A stretch of 64,000 nt of DNA. Source: Chitinophaga sp. GbtcB8 (GTDB lineage Bacteria; Bacteroidota; Bacteroidia; Chitinophagales; Chitinophagaceae). Made by a program: the position numbers and the translations under genes. The stretch lies in the NCBI RefSeq assembly GCF_019091455.1, contig NZ_JAGXJN010000037.1:33091-97090 (forward strand), given 5' to 3'. Of this stretch, positions 35,701 through 45,291 are shown in pieces. The notes below the pieces were generated by a model. That model was given only the letters and a program-made list of their open reading frames with translations. It ran no database searches and was not told the DNA's origin. Each line of letters begins with the position of its first letter. The stretch's first letter is position 1.

Positions 35701-35819
35701 GAAATGTGCAGATTTGCAGATATGCAAATGTGCAGGTGAAAAGGCAGGTCCTTATCATCTGCGCATTTTTTTGAACATGCTATGGGCATTCATCTGCACA
35801 TTTGCATATTTGCACATTT
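35701..35819. repeat. palindromic gap of 8-bp words (ATGTGCAG)
   Basis: ATGTGCAG, ATTTGCAG, ATATGCAA, ATGTGCAG start right after the egtD stop. The complement (CATCTGCACATTTGCATATT and on) runs into the end of the convergent DinB gene. The gap is exactly filled by the element. Confidence 0.8.
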
Positions 35820-36302
35820 TCACATCTGCCAGGCTCCCAGCAGCCTTCTCAGCACAATAATTTCACCGGTATGGTAGCTGGTATGATCTGCAATAAGCAT
35901 AGCTTCCCGCAGCAGATTTTGCCCGCTGCCATGCTCAAAAGGCGTGTACAGGTCTACGCCTGGCTCGTCCAATAATTTGAGGAATTCTTTACGCTCCCGG
36001 TTCACCTGCGTAATGCTCTCTTTCCAGGCATTGGCATCTTTGGGCGCGTGTTCTTTAGGCCAGTAACCTTCCGGCCAGGGTGGCGACTGATGTTTGGGGT
36101 TGCGGGAAAATTCCAGGATATCCCATTGTGTAATGCGGATATGCTCCACCAGCTGCCATACGCTGTAAGGCATATTCTCCGGCACCTCGCCTCTTAATTT
36201 GGCGGGCAGCTCCTTTACCGCATCCTCAAACGTAGCATGCGCATGGCCTCCGTTTATCAGCTCTTTCAGCGCTTTTATGACAACAGCATTCGTGTCTTTC
36301 AT
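35820..36302 (-). CDS. DinB family protein (four-helix metal-binding)
   Basis: 160 residues from ATG 36302. His residues at VWQLVEHIRITQWD and ADHTSYHTGEIIVLRRLLG form the DinB/YfiT three-His metal site. These proteins include thiol-dependent S-transferases and damage-inducible proteins of unknown role. The position beside EgtB, which has its own DinB domain, is interesting, but the gene is on the other strand and separated by a repeat. Confidence 0.82.
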   Translation of the reverse strand: MKDTNAVVIKALKELINGGHAHATFEDAVKELPAKLRGEVPENMPYSVWQLVEHIRITQWDILEFSRNPKHQSPPWPEGYWPKEHAPKDANAWKESITQVNRERKEFLKLLDEPGVDLYTPFEHGSGQNLLREAMLIADHTSYHTGEIIVLRRLLGAWQM

Positions 36303-36480
36303 ACACAATTAATAATGAAGAATGAAGAATGAATAATTAGCAGCAAAATTTAAAGGCTACAAGCTCGTTATGCAACAACAAACATGCCTTGCTTATCTGC
36401 ATTCAAATATAAAGCGGCCGGTGTTACAATGAACACCGGCCGCTCTATTATTAATTATTCATTTTTCATTATTAATTACC
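36303..36480. repeat. palindromic gap of 7-bp words (ATGAAGA / ATTAATT)
   Basis: ATTAATA, ATGAAGA, ATGAAGA, ATGAATA on the left are mirrored by ATTAATT, ATTCATT, TTTCATT, ATTAATT on the right. Inside lies a hairpin GCGGCCGGTGTT...AACACCGGCCGC (36412-36444) of 12 bp that can end the DPP4 transcript. Confidence 0.75.
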
Positions 36481-38662
36481 TGGGGCCCGGCGGGCAGTAC
36501 TGCCGCAGGTACTGTGTATACAGGTTAGAGAGATGCCGGCGCGTTCCCTCTCCTTCGCTAATACTGTGTGTGCGGTTAGGGTAAGCCATGAACTGGAATA
36601 CCTTGTTGTTTTTGATCAGCTCATTCAGCAGCATTTCTGCATTCTGGTAATGCACGTTATCATCGCCGCTGCCATGTATGTATAACAGGTGCCCCTGCAG
36701 GTTCTTAGCATAGGTTATGGGCGATCCTTTTACAAAATCTTCCCGGTTCTCCTGCGGCAGGCCCATATAACGCTCCTGGTAAATGTTGTCATACGTAAGC
36801 TGGTTGCCTACTGCCGCAACGGCAATACCGGTTTTGTAGATCTGCGGATACTGGAACAGGAGGTTCAGCGTCATAGAACCGCCACCGCTCCAGCCCCATA
36901 CGGCTACACGGGAAGTATCCATGTAAGGGCGTTTCAGCAGCTCTGTAGCAGCCATGGCCTGGTCGCGGGAGTTAATGAGGCCTACCTTGCGGTAAATACA
37001 TTTACGCCACTCACTGCCTTTGGGCAAGGGAGTGCCGCGGTTATCCATAGATACGTAGATGTAACCATCATCCGCCATATCCCCGTTGTACAGCGGGTTA
37101 CGGCCGGCTCCAAATTCATCTTTTGCAGTGGCGCCGGCAGGTTCGCCATACACATAGAACAGCACCGGGTATTTTTTTGTGGAATCAAAGCTGTTGGGCT
37201 TGCGCATCCAGCCATCCATGGTTACACCATCTGCCGTGGTAACGGAGAAGAACTCCACCTGTTTATTGGCAGCAGGCAGCTTGGTTTTGATCTCTGCAGA
37301 AAGGCTGGCTCCATTGCTTTTATGATCCGGCAGGTGCACAATTTCAGAGTAGGGGTAAAAATAATTGTTGGAGAACTGGTGTACGGCATATTGCCCGTCC
37401 GGCGATATTTCGTAGGAGTGCGTGCCGGGCTGGTCTTCCGGTGTAACACGCTGTGGCTGGCCTTTTCCGTCAAGCGATACTTTGTACAGGTATTGCTGGG
37501 TAGCCACTTTAGGCGATGCCAGTATGTAGATCAGCTTATGCGCTTCATCTACTTTGGGAATGCCGATCACGTCATAGTTACCCGGCGTAAGCAGGTTTTC
37601 TTTACCGCTCTTTACCTCAATGCTGTACAGGTGGCGCCAGCCGTCTTTTTCACTTACCCATACAAAGGCGCTGCCGTTCTTTATCCAGTCCCAGCCTGTA
37701 ATATCATCATCGTCCCAGCGTGATTTTACATCTATCCAGGCTTTATCACTTTCTTCAAACAGCGTTTGTGCGGCGCCGGTAGCAGCGTTGCACAATATCA
37801 GCTTACTCTGGTTCTGCTTGCGGTTCAGCTGCTGAAGAATGATCTCGTTCTTACCCGGTACCCATTCCATGCGGGGAATGTAGTGCTGCTGCGCATCGCC
37901 GGGCACCTGCAGCCAGGTAGTTTTTGCGGTATTAATATCCACTACGCCTACACGGCAGGCAGAAGGGCTCTCCCCTGCTTTGGGATACTCTACCGGCACC
38001 GTAAAAGAGTAAATTGAATCTGTATTGTCTATCATCAGGAAGTCGCGGATCTTGGTAGCGTCTATTTGCCAGTAGGCAATGGAGCGGCCATCGGGGCTCC
38101 AGCGGAAACCATCGCGGCAGCCAAATTCCTCTTCATAGGCCCAGTCGAACGTACCGTTTATAAAACGGCGGGTACCATCATTTGTGAGGGCTTTTACCTC
38201 ACCTGTGGCAAGTTCTTCCACATAAAGGTTATGCTCGCTTACATAAGCTACTTTGGAAGCGTCCGGGGAAAATTTGGCAAACATCAGGGACGATGCCGGC
38301 CTTCCCTTTCCTAACTGTTTGAGCTGTTTGGTGTTAATATCCAGCACCCAGTAATCGCCCCGGGTCTGGTAACGCCATACGCGCTTGGAGTTGGTATAGA
38401 TCAGTACTTTTTGCTCATCAGCTGAAAAAATAAAATCCTTTACTTCCAGGGGCTTGGCAGCTCCCTGCGGGGTAAGCTGGGCGGCCGGTATGGTTACCTG
38501 GCTTTGCCCATCTTTTAAGCCGGTGGCTATAATGGCTGCATTTTCAACACTATATACCGCCTGCCCGTTCCGGCTCCATTTGGTACTTTTTCCCGGTTGG
38601 GCCTGTAAGGCCAGCTGCAGCAGACAGCAGCAAAGTAATAAGCAATAACGTAATGGTTGCAT
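36476..38662 (-). CDS. S9B family dipeptidyl peptidase IV, secreted
   Basis: 728 residues with a signal peptide (about 1-22). An eight-bladed beta-propeller (about 30-480) holds the N-terminus anchoring pair in DWAYEEEFG. The alpha/beta-hydrolase domain carries the catalytic triad: Ser592 in GWSGGGS, Asp667/668 in GSGDDNVH and His699 in NRTHSI. It removes X-Pro dipeptides from peptides in the periplasm or outside. Together with the M1 peptidase and the peptide-binding lipoprotein it suggests protein scavenging. It is monocistronic. Confidence 0.93.
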   Translation of the reverse strand: MQPLRYCLLLCCCLLQLALQAQPGKSTKWSRNGQAVYSVENAAIIATGLKDGQSQVTIPAAQLTPQGAAKPLEVKDFIFSADEQKVLIYTNSKRVWRYQTRGDYWVLDINTKQLKQLGKGRPASSLMFAKFSPDASKVAYVSEHNLYVEELATGEVKALTNDGTRRFINGTFDWAYEEEFGCRDGFRWSPDGRSIAYWQIDATKIRDFLMIDNTDSIYSFTVPVEYPKAGESPSACRVGVVDINTAKTTWLQVPGDAQQHYIPRMEWVPGKNEIILQQLNRKQNQSKLILCNAATGAAQTLFEESDKAWIDVKSRWDDDDITGWDWIKNGSAFVWVSEKDGWRHLYSIEVKSGKENLLTPGNYDVIGIPKVDEAHKLIYILASPKVATQQYLYKVSLDGKGQPQRVTPEDQPGTHSYEISPDGQYAVHQFSNNYFYPYSEIVHLPDHKSNGASLSAEIKTKLPAANKQVEFFSVTTADGVTMDGWMRKPNSFDSTKKYPVLFYVYGEPAGATAKDEFGAGRNPLYNGDMADDGYIYVSMDNRGTPLPKGSEWRKCIYRKVGLINSRDQAMAATELLKRPYMDTSRVAVWGWSGGGSMTLNLLFQYPQIYKTGIAVAAVGNQLTYDNIYQERYMGLPQENREDFVKGSPITYAKNLQGHLLYIHGSGDDNVHYQNAEMLLNELIKNNKVFQFMAYPNRTHSISEGEGTRRHLSNLYTQYLRQYCPPGPR

Positions 38663-38789
38663 TTGGTCTGATTATATAAAAACGGCAAGATAATTGTTTT
38701 TAGGGCTTATCGAAAATCTAAAGGATACCTTACACACCGACTGAACAATATGACGTTCCCATTGTAATAGATTAGCCACCATATCGTTA

Positions 38790-38870
38790 TGTGGATAATT
38801 TTTCCTGTGGAAAACGTGTTTATATTTTTTTATATAAATTCTTTTCATACATTTAGGAAATTATATATCT
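38790..38870. other. two DnaA-box-like sites beside an AT-rich stretch
   Basis: TGTGGATAA (38790-38798, perfect complement of TTATCCACA) and TGTGGAAAA (38806-38814) lie 16 bp apart. They are followed by about 55 bp of nearly pure A/T (TTTATATTTTTTTATATAAA). This is the look of a replication-origin fragment or a DnaA-controlled promoter. The number of boxes is too low to call an origin. Confidence 0.3.
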
Positions 38871-38911
38871 AGTAGGCGGACGAGTAACTATCCTTTGACA
38901 AACAATAATTT

Positions 38912-39157
38912 ATGGTCCAGATAAGCTATTCCTATAAAAACCGGGAATTCCTGCAACTTGAAGACGCACTGTTAAACCAATTAGCCCAGACGGGCAAGAC
39001 CTTACTTTACGCTTTACTGGAACCCATGCAGGATGCCCTGCTGCGGGAGAATGGCAAGATCCGTATTAACCTGGATCAGCATCCTAAAATAGAGCTGGTA
39101 GGTTTTAGCATGAATGTGAAGGAACAAATAGAAATGACCCTGCGGGGCGAGGCATAA
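38912..39157 (+). CDS. 81-residue protein of unknown function
   Basis: A soluble, mixed-charge small protein (VQISYSYKNREFLQLED... ending IEMTLRGEA) with a predicted helix in the middle (LLNQLAQTGKTLLYALLEPM). A TATCCTTTG sits about 20 bp before the ATG and resembles a -7 box. No family was recognised. It is isolated between the DnaA-box region and a 520-bp gene-poor stretch. Confidence 0.5.
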   Translation: MVQISYSYKNREFLQLEDALLNQLAQTGKTLLYALLEPMQDALLRENGKIRINLDQHPKIELVGFSMNVKEQIEMTLRGEA

Positions 39158-39677
39158 TAATGTGCTGATGCGCTAATATACAAATGTGCCGCCTGGCGCT
39201 GCTGTAAAGGTTTTAATAAGTGTATTAGCCACATTAATTGCTGATAGCCCCAAAGCTCCCGCTATTTTATTTCCTGTTCAATAATTTCTCCGGGTATTCG
39301 TACACCGGAAACTGCGTATTTCCACAGTGCTGCTTTCGGAATCTACTGCATTTACAAACTTTGTAAACCTTTTATTTTCCCTTGTTGTTTATACTATGAA
39401 CGGCCTTGCATAACATAGCGCAAACCACTACTGTAGCGGTTTGATGTCCTGTATAACCCATAATACCAATAAAATAATTTGAGATGGCAAGTTTCAATAA
39501 ACAATCCGTTACACGGTAACGGGTATACGGAGTATTGTACTCAGAGCACGCAGTTTCTTTTCTATAACGTGAATGAACGTGCCGGTTGTTTTGCCGGCAC
39601 CAAAGAGCAAATAGACGGAACAGTACCGTATCAGCCGTCCCGGTCGCGGGATGGCTGTTCTTTGTTTGGGCAGGCGC
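39158..39677 (+). ncRNA. gene-poor region with strong hairpins; candidate small RNA about 39480-39675
   Basis: No convincing protein frame. At the left are 8-bp words (ATGTGCTG, ATGCGCTA). Then come three hairpins: AAACCACTA/TAGCGGTTT (39421-39443), GTGCCGG/CCGGCAC (39579-39600) and CAGCCGTCCCG/CGGGATGGCTG (39632-39657, one G-U). The last is followed by TTCTTTGTTT, an intrinsic-terminator shape on the plus strand although no plus-strand gene precedes it. A transcript ending there would be a small RNA. No known family was recognised. Confidence 0.3.
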
Positions 39678-40094
39678 CTATTTCTTAAGCCAGTAGAATG
39701 TCTGGGAGATCTGTACCAGCGGGGTTTCATTATACTGAAAATCCAGGCTGTTATATTGCAAAGCGCTGTCACTGATGCCAGTGGCCTCGCACAGCAGGGA
39801 ATCCAGGTGAAAGAATACGGGCGTAACCTCTTCAAATAATAAGCTGTCTAAATGCTTGGTGGCAGCGGTATAACGCAGGGCTACCCTATCTTCCGTAAAA
39901 TTAATATAGTCGGCACCGTTATATTGCAGCGTATCTATACGGCTATAAACCGTATCGCCTTCACTTACCGTGTATTGTTTATGGATGGCTGCTGTATAGA
40001 ACCATTTCCCGTAAAAGGACTTATGAGGCGTGGTGTTATCTTCTTTTTTACATGCACACAGCCCCAGTATCATAATCAACAAAACTTTCCGCAT
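39678..40094 (-). CDS. small lipoprotein, lipocalin-like size
   Basis: 138 residues. The signal ends with a lipobox and Cys15 (LGLCAC, then KKE). The mature part begins with GKWFYTAAI and has regularly spaced beta-strand-like segments, as in the small lipocalin-type lipoproteins of Bacteroidota that open with a G-x-W motif. Function is unknown. It is cotranscribed at most with nothing; the AsmA gene upstream ends 174 bp away behind a repeat. Confidence 0.65.
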   Translation of the reverse strand: MRKVLLIMILGLCACKKEDNTTPHKSFYGKWFYTAAIHKQYTVSEGDTVYSRIDTLQYNGADYINFTEDRVALRYTAATKHLDSLLFEEVTPVFFHLDSLLCEATGISDSALQYNSLDFQYNETPLVQISQTFYWLKK

Positions 40095-40175
40095 GATGAA
40101 CCTGTCTGATTTAAGGACGCAAAATTAATGAATTACTATTTATTTGCATAAAACGATCTGACAGGCAATTTGTTA

Positions 40176-40267
40176 CAATGTGCAGGTGTGCAAATATGCA
40201 GATGTGCAAATGGAGGAATACGCTGCGGTCATTCATCTGCATATCTGCACATCTGCATATTTGCACA
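40176..40267. repeat. palindromic gap of 8-bp words (RTGCARAT)
   Basis: AATGTGCAGGTGTGCAAATA on the left is mirrored by CATCTGCATATTTGCACATT on the right, ending at the stop of the AsmA-like gene. It is nearly the same as the elements at 15684, 29255 and 35701. Confidence 0.8.
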
Positions 40268-42706
40268 TTAATCCGGTTTCTTTCCCATCTTGATCTTTAC
40301 CTTCCCGCCCTTATTCTCGTCTGTGGCGTGCAGGTGAATGACAATACCCTTTTTCCGGCGCGCCTTTTTTTCATCTTTGGACAGGTCCTCCTCTTTCTTT
40401 GGATTACGCAGGGGTACATCCAGGTAAATATCGGTGCCCGTGGGTATGCCATATACACCGGTTATGTCCATGTACAGGGCGGTAGAATTAATCTGCATGG
40501 GCGGTATAATGATCTTATTTCCCTGGAGCTGCAGGGTATTGGAAAGGTTTTCAAACTGTATATTGGACAGGTTGCGGTTAAAGAACACGGCAGATGCTAT
40601 CCCTTCCAGCGGCTCAAAGTTCAGCAGGGCGCCCTGCCGCAGGTCAAACCCCACGGTGCCGTATATAGAGCGGGGCGTTATTTTACCATTATCGTACAGG
40701 TTACCGGTAATATCCACCTTTGCGGAAAGGTTGCCTTTCAGGTTACGGGAGGTAAGGGACTCCATCCCGAAATTATCGAACGCATACCACAACTGATCAA
40801 TGTGGACATTATTAATGGCGCCGTTCAGCTTAAAACGATTGTTATTGCCCTGCTGGTGAATGCTGCCCTTCAGCAGCAGGCTGCCGCCGGCGTGCGCCAG
40901 GGATATTTGCCGCAGCAGTATATCCGACTGCGTAAGGCTCAGGTCCGCCACCACCTTTTGCGCATTAAAACGCTGGTAGTTCAGCTGCCCCAATTGCAGG
41001 CGCATATTCATATTACACAGCTCCAGCATTACATTCAGCTGTTTGGCTATGCGGCTGGCCTTTCTTTGCATAGCTGCGGTACTTTGGGCTTTGGTTTTAA
41101 CAGCAGTGGCCTGTTTGCGGGGCGACAGGAAGAATTTAAACTCGTTCAGGTCCACTTTGGGACTGGTAATATTCCAGTCCATCAGGATCTTTTCCGGCGC
41201 TTCAAAGTACAGGCGTAACAGGTTGCGTATGCTGCCTTCCATAGCCAGCTCACTTTTGGCGGTTTGCATATGCACATTCATCACATACACATCCTGCCCG
41301 TTAAAGGCAATGGTGGCGCTGCAGTTACCTATTTGCAGGTTACGCGGCAGGTATTCCATAGCGCCGTTCTGCACTTTTACGGCGCCTTCCATCTGCGGCG
41401 TTACGGTATCCTTATCGCCAATACCTCCCTTATAAAAAACATCAGCGCTGGCGGTGCCTTGTGTGAATTGAAAGGTTTCGCCGGTAATATCATTCAGCTC
41501 CTGTAAGTTAAAATTGGATTTAAAACGCCCGGAAAGCACCGGTTGTGTAAGGTTTACAATGTCAACGGTATCTGAGCTGAAAGGAAGGCCCCACCATTTG
41601 GCTTTGAACTGGTAAAAAGAGATGGCTGAATTTTCGTCCGTATATCCCATACCGGGATGCCGCTCATTGTTAAAATTCCCGCTAAAGCTGCAATCCGTCC
41701 ACTCCCCCGCCCTGGTTACCAGCGTATTGTTGGCGGTGCTCCATTTTACCAGCACCCGGGGCGTACCGGGGCGGTTCAGGTAGCCGGAAAGGTGCGCTTC
41801 CACGTTCATGGGCTTTTGAATGTCATAATTATACAGCTTACCCGATATATTGTCTGACAGCATAGATGCAGCGCTGCGGAACAGCACATTTTCCGTAGTA
41901 ATATTTATAATGAACTGCTGCGTTTTAAAATTAAACATGGCGCCAATGTTAAAGGGATGTTTGTCTATCTCAATAGGCTGCGCCGGTATGGAAAGCACCC
42001 GGTTGTTCCGGTTAAAGTTCAGCTCCAGCGTGGTTTCCAGCGTTTTATTCTTCAAAAAACTGCCACGCTCCAGGTTAAAGGCAAAACTATTTACCAGCAT
42101 ATTGGTACGCAGGTGTAAGCGCCAGTTACCATCCTCCGCATCTGCGTTGCCTTTCAGGGAATGGATCTGTATGCTGAATAACTTATTTTTCTGTTTATTA
42201 TCAACCACAAACTGCATGTTGCGCAGTTCCAGGCTGGCTATATCCGCCTCCCGATCCGTACCACTCCCCTCTTTGGCGGGTTTATCCCGATGTTTGAACA
42301 CACTGGCATTCGTATACCCTTCCAGGTTGGTAAAGGAATAAAAAGCACCGTCTTCCAGGGTTATTTCCCTTACATCCAAATGGTTCCTTAACAGGGTAAA
42401 TGTATTTACCTTAACGAAGATGCGCCGCACGGATAACAGCGGGTGTTTATGCTGCGCAAACAGGCTGTCCCGCAGCTCAACATCCTTAAGGGCTATGGAT
42501 ACCTGGGGGAAACTGCGCAACAAAGAGGGCGATATATCCCCAATGGTTAGCTTCCCGTTCAGCCGCTGGTTGGCCTTTTCAATGATCTGTTCTAAAAGCG
42601 CTTTCCGGTGCTGCTGTATGTAAAAGGCCAGGGCCAGCCATAACAGTATCACCAGTCCAAGAAGGACTGCACCGGCTTTGAGGCTTATACGTAACCATTT
42701 AGGCAT
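40268..42706 (-). CDS. AsmA-like C-terminal domain envelope protein
   Basis: 812 residues. One N-terminal membrane helix (about 10-32) is followed by GKLTIGDISPSLLRSFPQVSIALKDVEL, the typical start of AsmA/BamB-associated repeating beta-groove proteins. Near the C-terminus SIYGTVGFDLRQGALLNFEPL and LQGNKIIIPPMQINS resemble the AsmA_2 module. A very basic tail follows (KDEKKARRKKG). The family forms inner-membrane anchored bridges that help move phospholipids to the outer membrane. Confidence 0.82.
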   Translation of the reverse strand: MPKWLRISLKAGAVLLGLVILLWLALAFYIQQHRKALLEQIIEKANQRLNGKLTIGDISPSLLRSFPQVSIALKDVELRDSLFAQHKHPLLSVRRIFVKVNTFTLLRNHLDVREITLEDGAFYSFTNLEGYTNASVFKHRDKPAKEGSGTDREADIASLELRNMQFVVDNKQKNKLFSIQIHSLKGNADAEDGNWRLHLRTNMLVNSFAFNLERGSFLKNKTLETTLELNFNRNNRVLSIPAQPIEIDKHPFNIGAMFNFKTQQFIINITTENVLFRSAASMLSDNISGKLYNYDIQKPMNVEAHLSGYLNRPGTPRVLVKWSTANNTLVTRAGEWTDCSFSGNFNNERHPGMGYTDENSAISFYQFKAKWWGLPFSSDTVDIVNLTQPVLSGRFKSNFNLQELNDITGETFQFTQGTASADVFYKGGIGDKDTVTPQMEGAVKVQNGAMEYLPRNLQIGNCSATIAFNGQDVYVMNVHMQTAKSELAMEGSIRNLLRLYFEAPEKILMDWNITSPKVDLNEFKFFLSPRKQATAVKTKAQSTAAMQRKASRIAKQLNVMLELCNMNMRLQLGQLNYQRFNAQKVVADLSLTQSDILLRQISLAHAGGSLLLKGSIHQQGNNNRFKLNGAINNVHIDQLWYAFDNFGMESLTSRNLKGNLSAKVDITGNLYDNGKITPRSIYGTVGFDLRQGALLNFEPLEGIASAVFFNRNLSNIQFENLSNTLQLQGNKIIIPPMQINSTALYMDITGVYGIPTGTDIYLDVPLRNPKKEEDLSKDEKKARRKKGIVIHLHATDENKGGKVKIKMGKKPD

Positions 42707-42735
42707 TGGGGTGGTTTACATTAAGTTAAGAAAAT

Positions 42736-42755
42736 TTCCAGGCTTTTGCCTGGAA
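42736..42755 (-). terminator. hairpin after the kinase/regulator operon
   Basis: TTCCAGGC/GCCTGGAA with a 4-base loop. On the minus strand it is followed by ATTTTC. It lies between the response regulator stop and the AsmA ATG. Confidence 0.55.
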
Positions 42756-42802
42756 TGATATGCCTGTATAAAACCAATAATGATGCCTTTCAGGGAGCGG
42801 GG

Positions 42803-43558
42803 TTATTTCAGCACATCGAACAAATGCAAAAAGCTATCAAGATAACGGCGGCTGTACAGGATGGATTGCCCGCCGGAAAGTACGATCTCATTTTCCTGCA
42901 AATTCAGCTTCATAACGCTGCGTATATTCACCATAAAATTGCGGTGCACGCGTATGAACTGTTGCTCCGGCAGGCGCTCCAGCAACAGCTTCAGGGGTTG
43001 CTGCACCAGGTACTTTTCCTTGCCGGCCACTATTTTGCAGTACTTGCCTTCTACTTCTATATATAAAATATCATCCAGCATGATCTTGGCCAGCGTATTC
43101 CCGTTCTTCACAAAAAAGAAATCGTGTATTAATACCGTATGTTTTTCTGCAGTGGCGGTAAACTGCCCGGTGTCTGCCCCGGCAGATCTTTCAATGGCCA
43201 GCTCCATGGCATACTGCAGCTCCAGCTCATTAAAGGGTTTTAACAGGTAGCTGAATGGGGTGGTAAGGCGTGCGGCCTCAAAGGTGGTGCGGTCTGCTGC
43301 GCTGGTAAGGAAAATGAAAGGCTTTTGCATATCCCCGCTTTCATTGATCTGCGTGGCAAAGGTAATGCCGTCCCTTTTGCCATGCAGGTACACATCAATG
43401 ACCACCAGGTCCGGCGGCTGTGTGTAGAACAGCTTCAGGGCTTCCGGCAGGGTGCCTGCAATACCGGTAATTTCATAGTCCTGTTCCAGCAGCATATCCT
43501 GCAACAGGGCGGCCTGCTGCGGGTCATCTTCCACGATCATGATCTTTACGGGTTGCAT
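42803..43558 (-). CDS. LytTR family response regulator
   Basis: 251 residues. The receiver domain (1-120) has acidic pocket EDD at 10-12, phospho-acceptor Asp55 in VVIDVYLHG, and Lys in YLLKPFNELEL. The LytTR DNA-binding domain (about 145-251) has YIEVEGKYCKIV, FIRVHRNFMVNI and an SRRYLDSF end. It starts 3 bp after the kinase stop, so the two form one two-component unit. Confidence 0.92.
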   Translation of the reverse strand: MQPVKIMIVEDDPQQAALLQDMLLEQDYEITGIAGTLPEALKLFYTQPPDLVVIDVYLHGKRDGITFATQINESGDMQKPFIFLTSAADRTTFEAARLTTPFSYLLKPFNELELQYAMELAIERSAGADTGQFTATAEKHTVLIHDFFFVKNGNTLAKIMLDDILYIEVEGKYCKIVAGKEKYLVQQPLKLLLERLPEQQFIRVHRNFMVNIRSVMKLNLQENEIVLSGGQSILYSRRYLDSFLHLFDVLK

Positions 43559-43561
43559 AAC

Positions 43562-45193
43562 TTATCCTTTTGCCGGTAAAATAATGGTAACGGTGGTACC
43601 TTTTGCCTGCTCGCTGGTAATACTCAGGCGGCCGTTGTTCTTTTCCGTCATGGTTTTGCACAGCCACAAACCTAAACCGGTGCTTTCATAACCATGCGTA
43701 TCCTGTTGCACTCTTTTTTTGTTGGGATCAAACAGCGCTTCCAGTGTTTCACTGCTCATACCCAGGCCTGTATCAATGATCTTGATGTGGCATTCATCCC
43801 GCTGCAGGCAGGCGGAGATGGTAATGTAACCACCTACGGGTGTGAACTTAATAGCATTATCCATGATATTGCGCACAATGATCTTAAAAGAGTGAAGATC
43901 TGCCATAAAGATAATCTCTTCGGGGATCACTTGTTTGATCACAATGTTCTTATCTGCTGCCAGGGGTGTTACATCATGGCAAACCAGGCCCACTACGGTG
44001 CGCAGGTGCAGCTCTTCCGGGCGGAAGAACAGCTGGTCTGTCTGGCTAAGGGCCCAGTGCAGCAGGTTATCCATCAGGATGTAGGTGCTGCCGGCAATTT
44101 TTTCATTACTGGCTGCCAGCGCAGCGGCTTCGGTGATTTCCTGCTTCCAGATGGCTTTTTTCAGTTTGGCCAGATTGTTCTTAAGGCGGTATACGGGCGA
44201 GCGCAGGTCATGCGCTACAATGGAAAATAAACGGTCTTTGGTTTGGTTCAGTATATTCAGCGCTTCTTTTTGCTGGGTGATGATACGCTTACTGCGTTTT
44301 TGCTGCCGGTAGGCAAACCAGATGGCAGTTCCCAGCAACAGCAGCGCCAGGGCTGCCAGTAACAGGCTGTTACGCTGCCAGCCCAGTACATAAATGGTAT
44401 GTTCCCGTTGCTGCAATGCCAGCTTCCTTTCCTGGCGGGCCAGCTCCCATACATGATCGCGGTTCCAGATGCTGTCCTGCAGCACTTCATAGTGCTTACG
44501 GTAGTCTAACGCCAACGCATATCTTTTCCTGTTCTCTTCCACGGCAGCCATATTCCTGTAGGCATTGCGCGGCACTTCCGGGTTATTGGAATGTTTGGCG
44601 TATTCAAGCCCTTTTTCAAACAGGGGTATTGCCTTATCATCCAGGTACTGCGTATAGTACAGGTTAGCCAGGTCCATATAGGAAATAGCCAGGCCGGTAG
44701 TATCCTGTACCTGCTCTTCCAGGCGCAGGCTGCGGTTAAAATATTCTTCTGCGGGGGGGTATTGTTTCAGGTAAAAATAGGCCAGCGCCTTATTATGATA
44801 CAGGGTTTTCAGAGCATACACATCTGAGCCGGGGGCAAAAACCTGCTCCCAGGTGCTCAGTACTTTCAGCGCGTCCTCATTATGCCCCTGCTCAAGATAG
44901 ATCTCTCCCAGGTGGGCGTAACTATTGGCCAGGAGCACAGTATCCAGTCCTTTCAGGTGAATAACCTGCTGGTAGGTGCGCAATGCTTCGGCATACAATT
45001 GTTTACTGTACTGGATCTTGGCTTTCAGGAAAAGCGCTGGTGGATATAGCGAATGTTTTACATCATTATCAATACCGTTCATGGTATTAATAATGTACGT
45101 ATAGGCGGCATCGGGGTCGTTATCGGCCCAGGCCACATGACTGTTATGGTAATTGATCTGGTAAGAGGATCCGTACTGGCCGGACATGATCAT
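43562..45193 (-). CDS. TPR-containing sensor histidine kinase (N-terminus split, see 45292-45342)
   Basis: The uninterrupted frame from ATG 45193 gives 543 residues. There are TPR repeats at about 30-240, a membrane helix at 273-296, and a HisKA box with His328 in VAHDLRSPVYRLKNNL. The HATPase domain has DNAIKFTP (N box), DTGLGMS (G1) and TGLGLWLCK (G2). The sensor lies in the periplasm, so a signal peptide is expected but missing from this start. It is found upstream in the -1 frame, joined through a run of nine T. With 10 T, or with -1 slippage, the protein would begin at 45342. It works with the LytTR regulator downstream. Confidence 0.88.
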   Translation of the reverse strand: MIMSGQYGSSYQINYHNSHVAWADNDPDAAYTYIINTMNGIDNDVKHSLYPPALFLKAKIQYSKQLYAEALRTYQQVIHLKGLDTVLLANSYAHLGEIYLEQGHNEDALKVLSTWEQVFAPGSDVYALKTLYHNKALAYFYLKQYPPAEEYFNRSLRLEEQVQDTTGLAISYMDLANLYYTQYLDDKAIPLFEKGLEYAKHSNNPEVPRNAYRNMAAVEENRKRYALALDYRKHYEVLQDSIWNRDHVWELARQERKLALQQREHTIYVLGWQRNSLLLAALALLLLGTAIWFAYRQQKRSKRIITQQKEALNILNQTKDRLFSIVAHDLRSPVYRLKNNLAKLKKAIWKQEITEAAALAASNEKIAGSTYILMDNLLHWALSQTDQLFFRPEELHLRTVVGLVCHDVTPLAADKNIVIKQVIPEEIIFMADLHSFKIIVRNIMDNAIKFTPVGGYITISACLQRDECHIKIIDTGLGMSSETLEALFDPNKKRVQQDTHGYESTGLGLWLCKTMTEKNNGRLSITSEQAKGTTVTIILPAKG

Positions 45194-45291
45194 CCGTGCA
45201 GTATCTGCAGGGTGTTCACGGCATATATAGCAGTGCTGCTGCAGCTCATGATACCACGGGCCGTGGACCGGTGGCTGAGCTGCAGCAGCAG

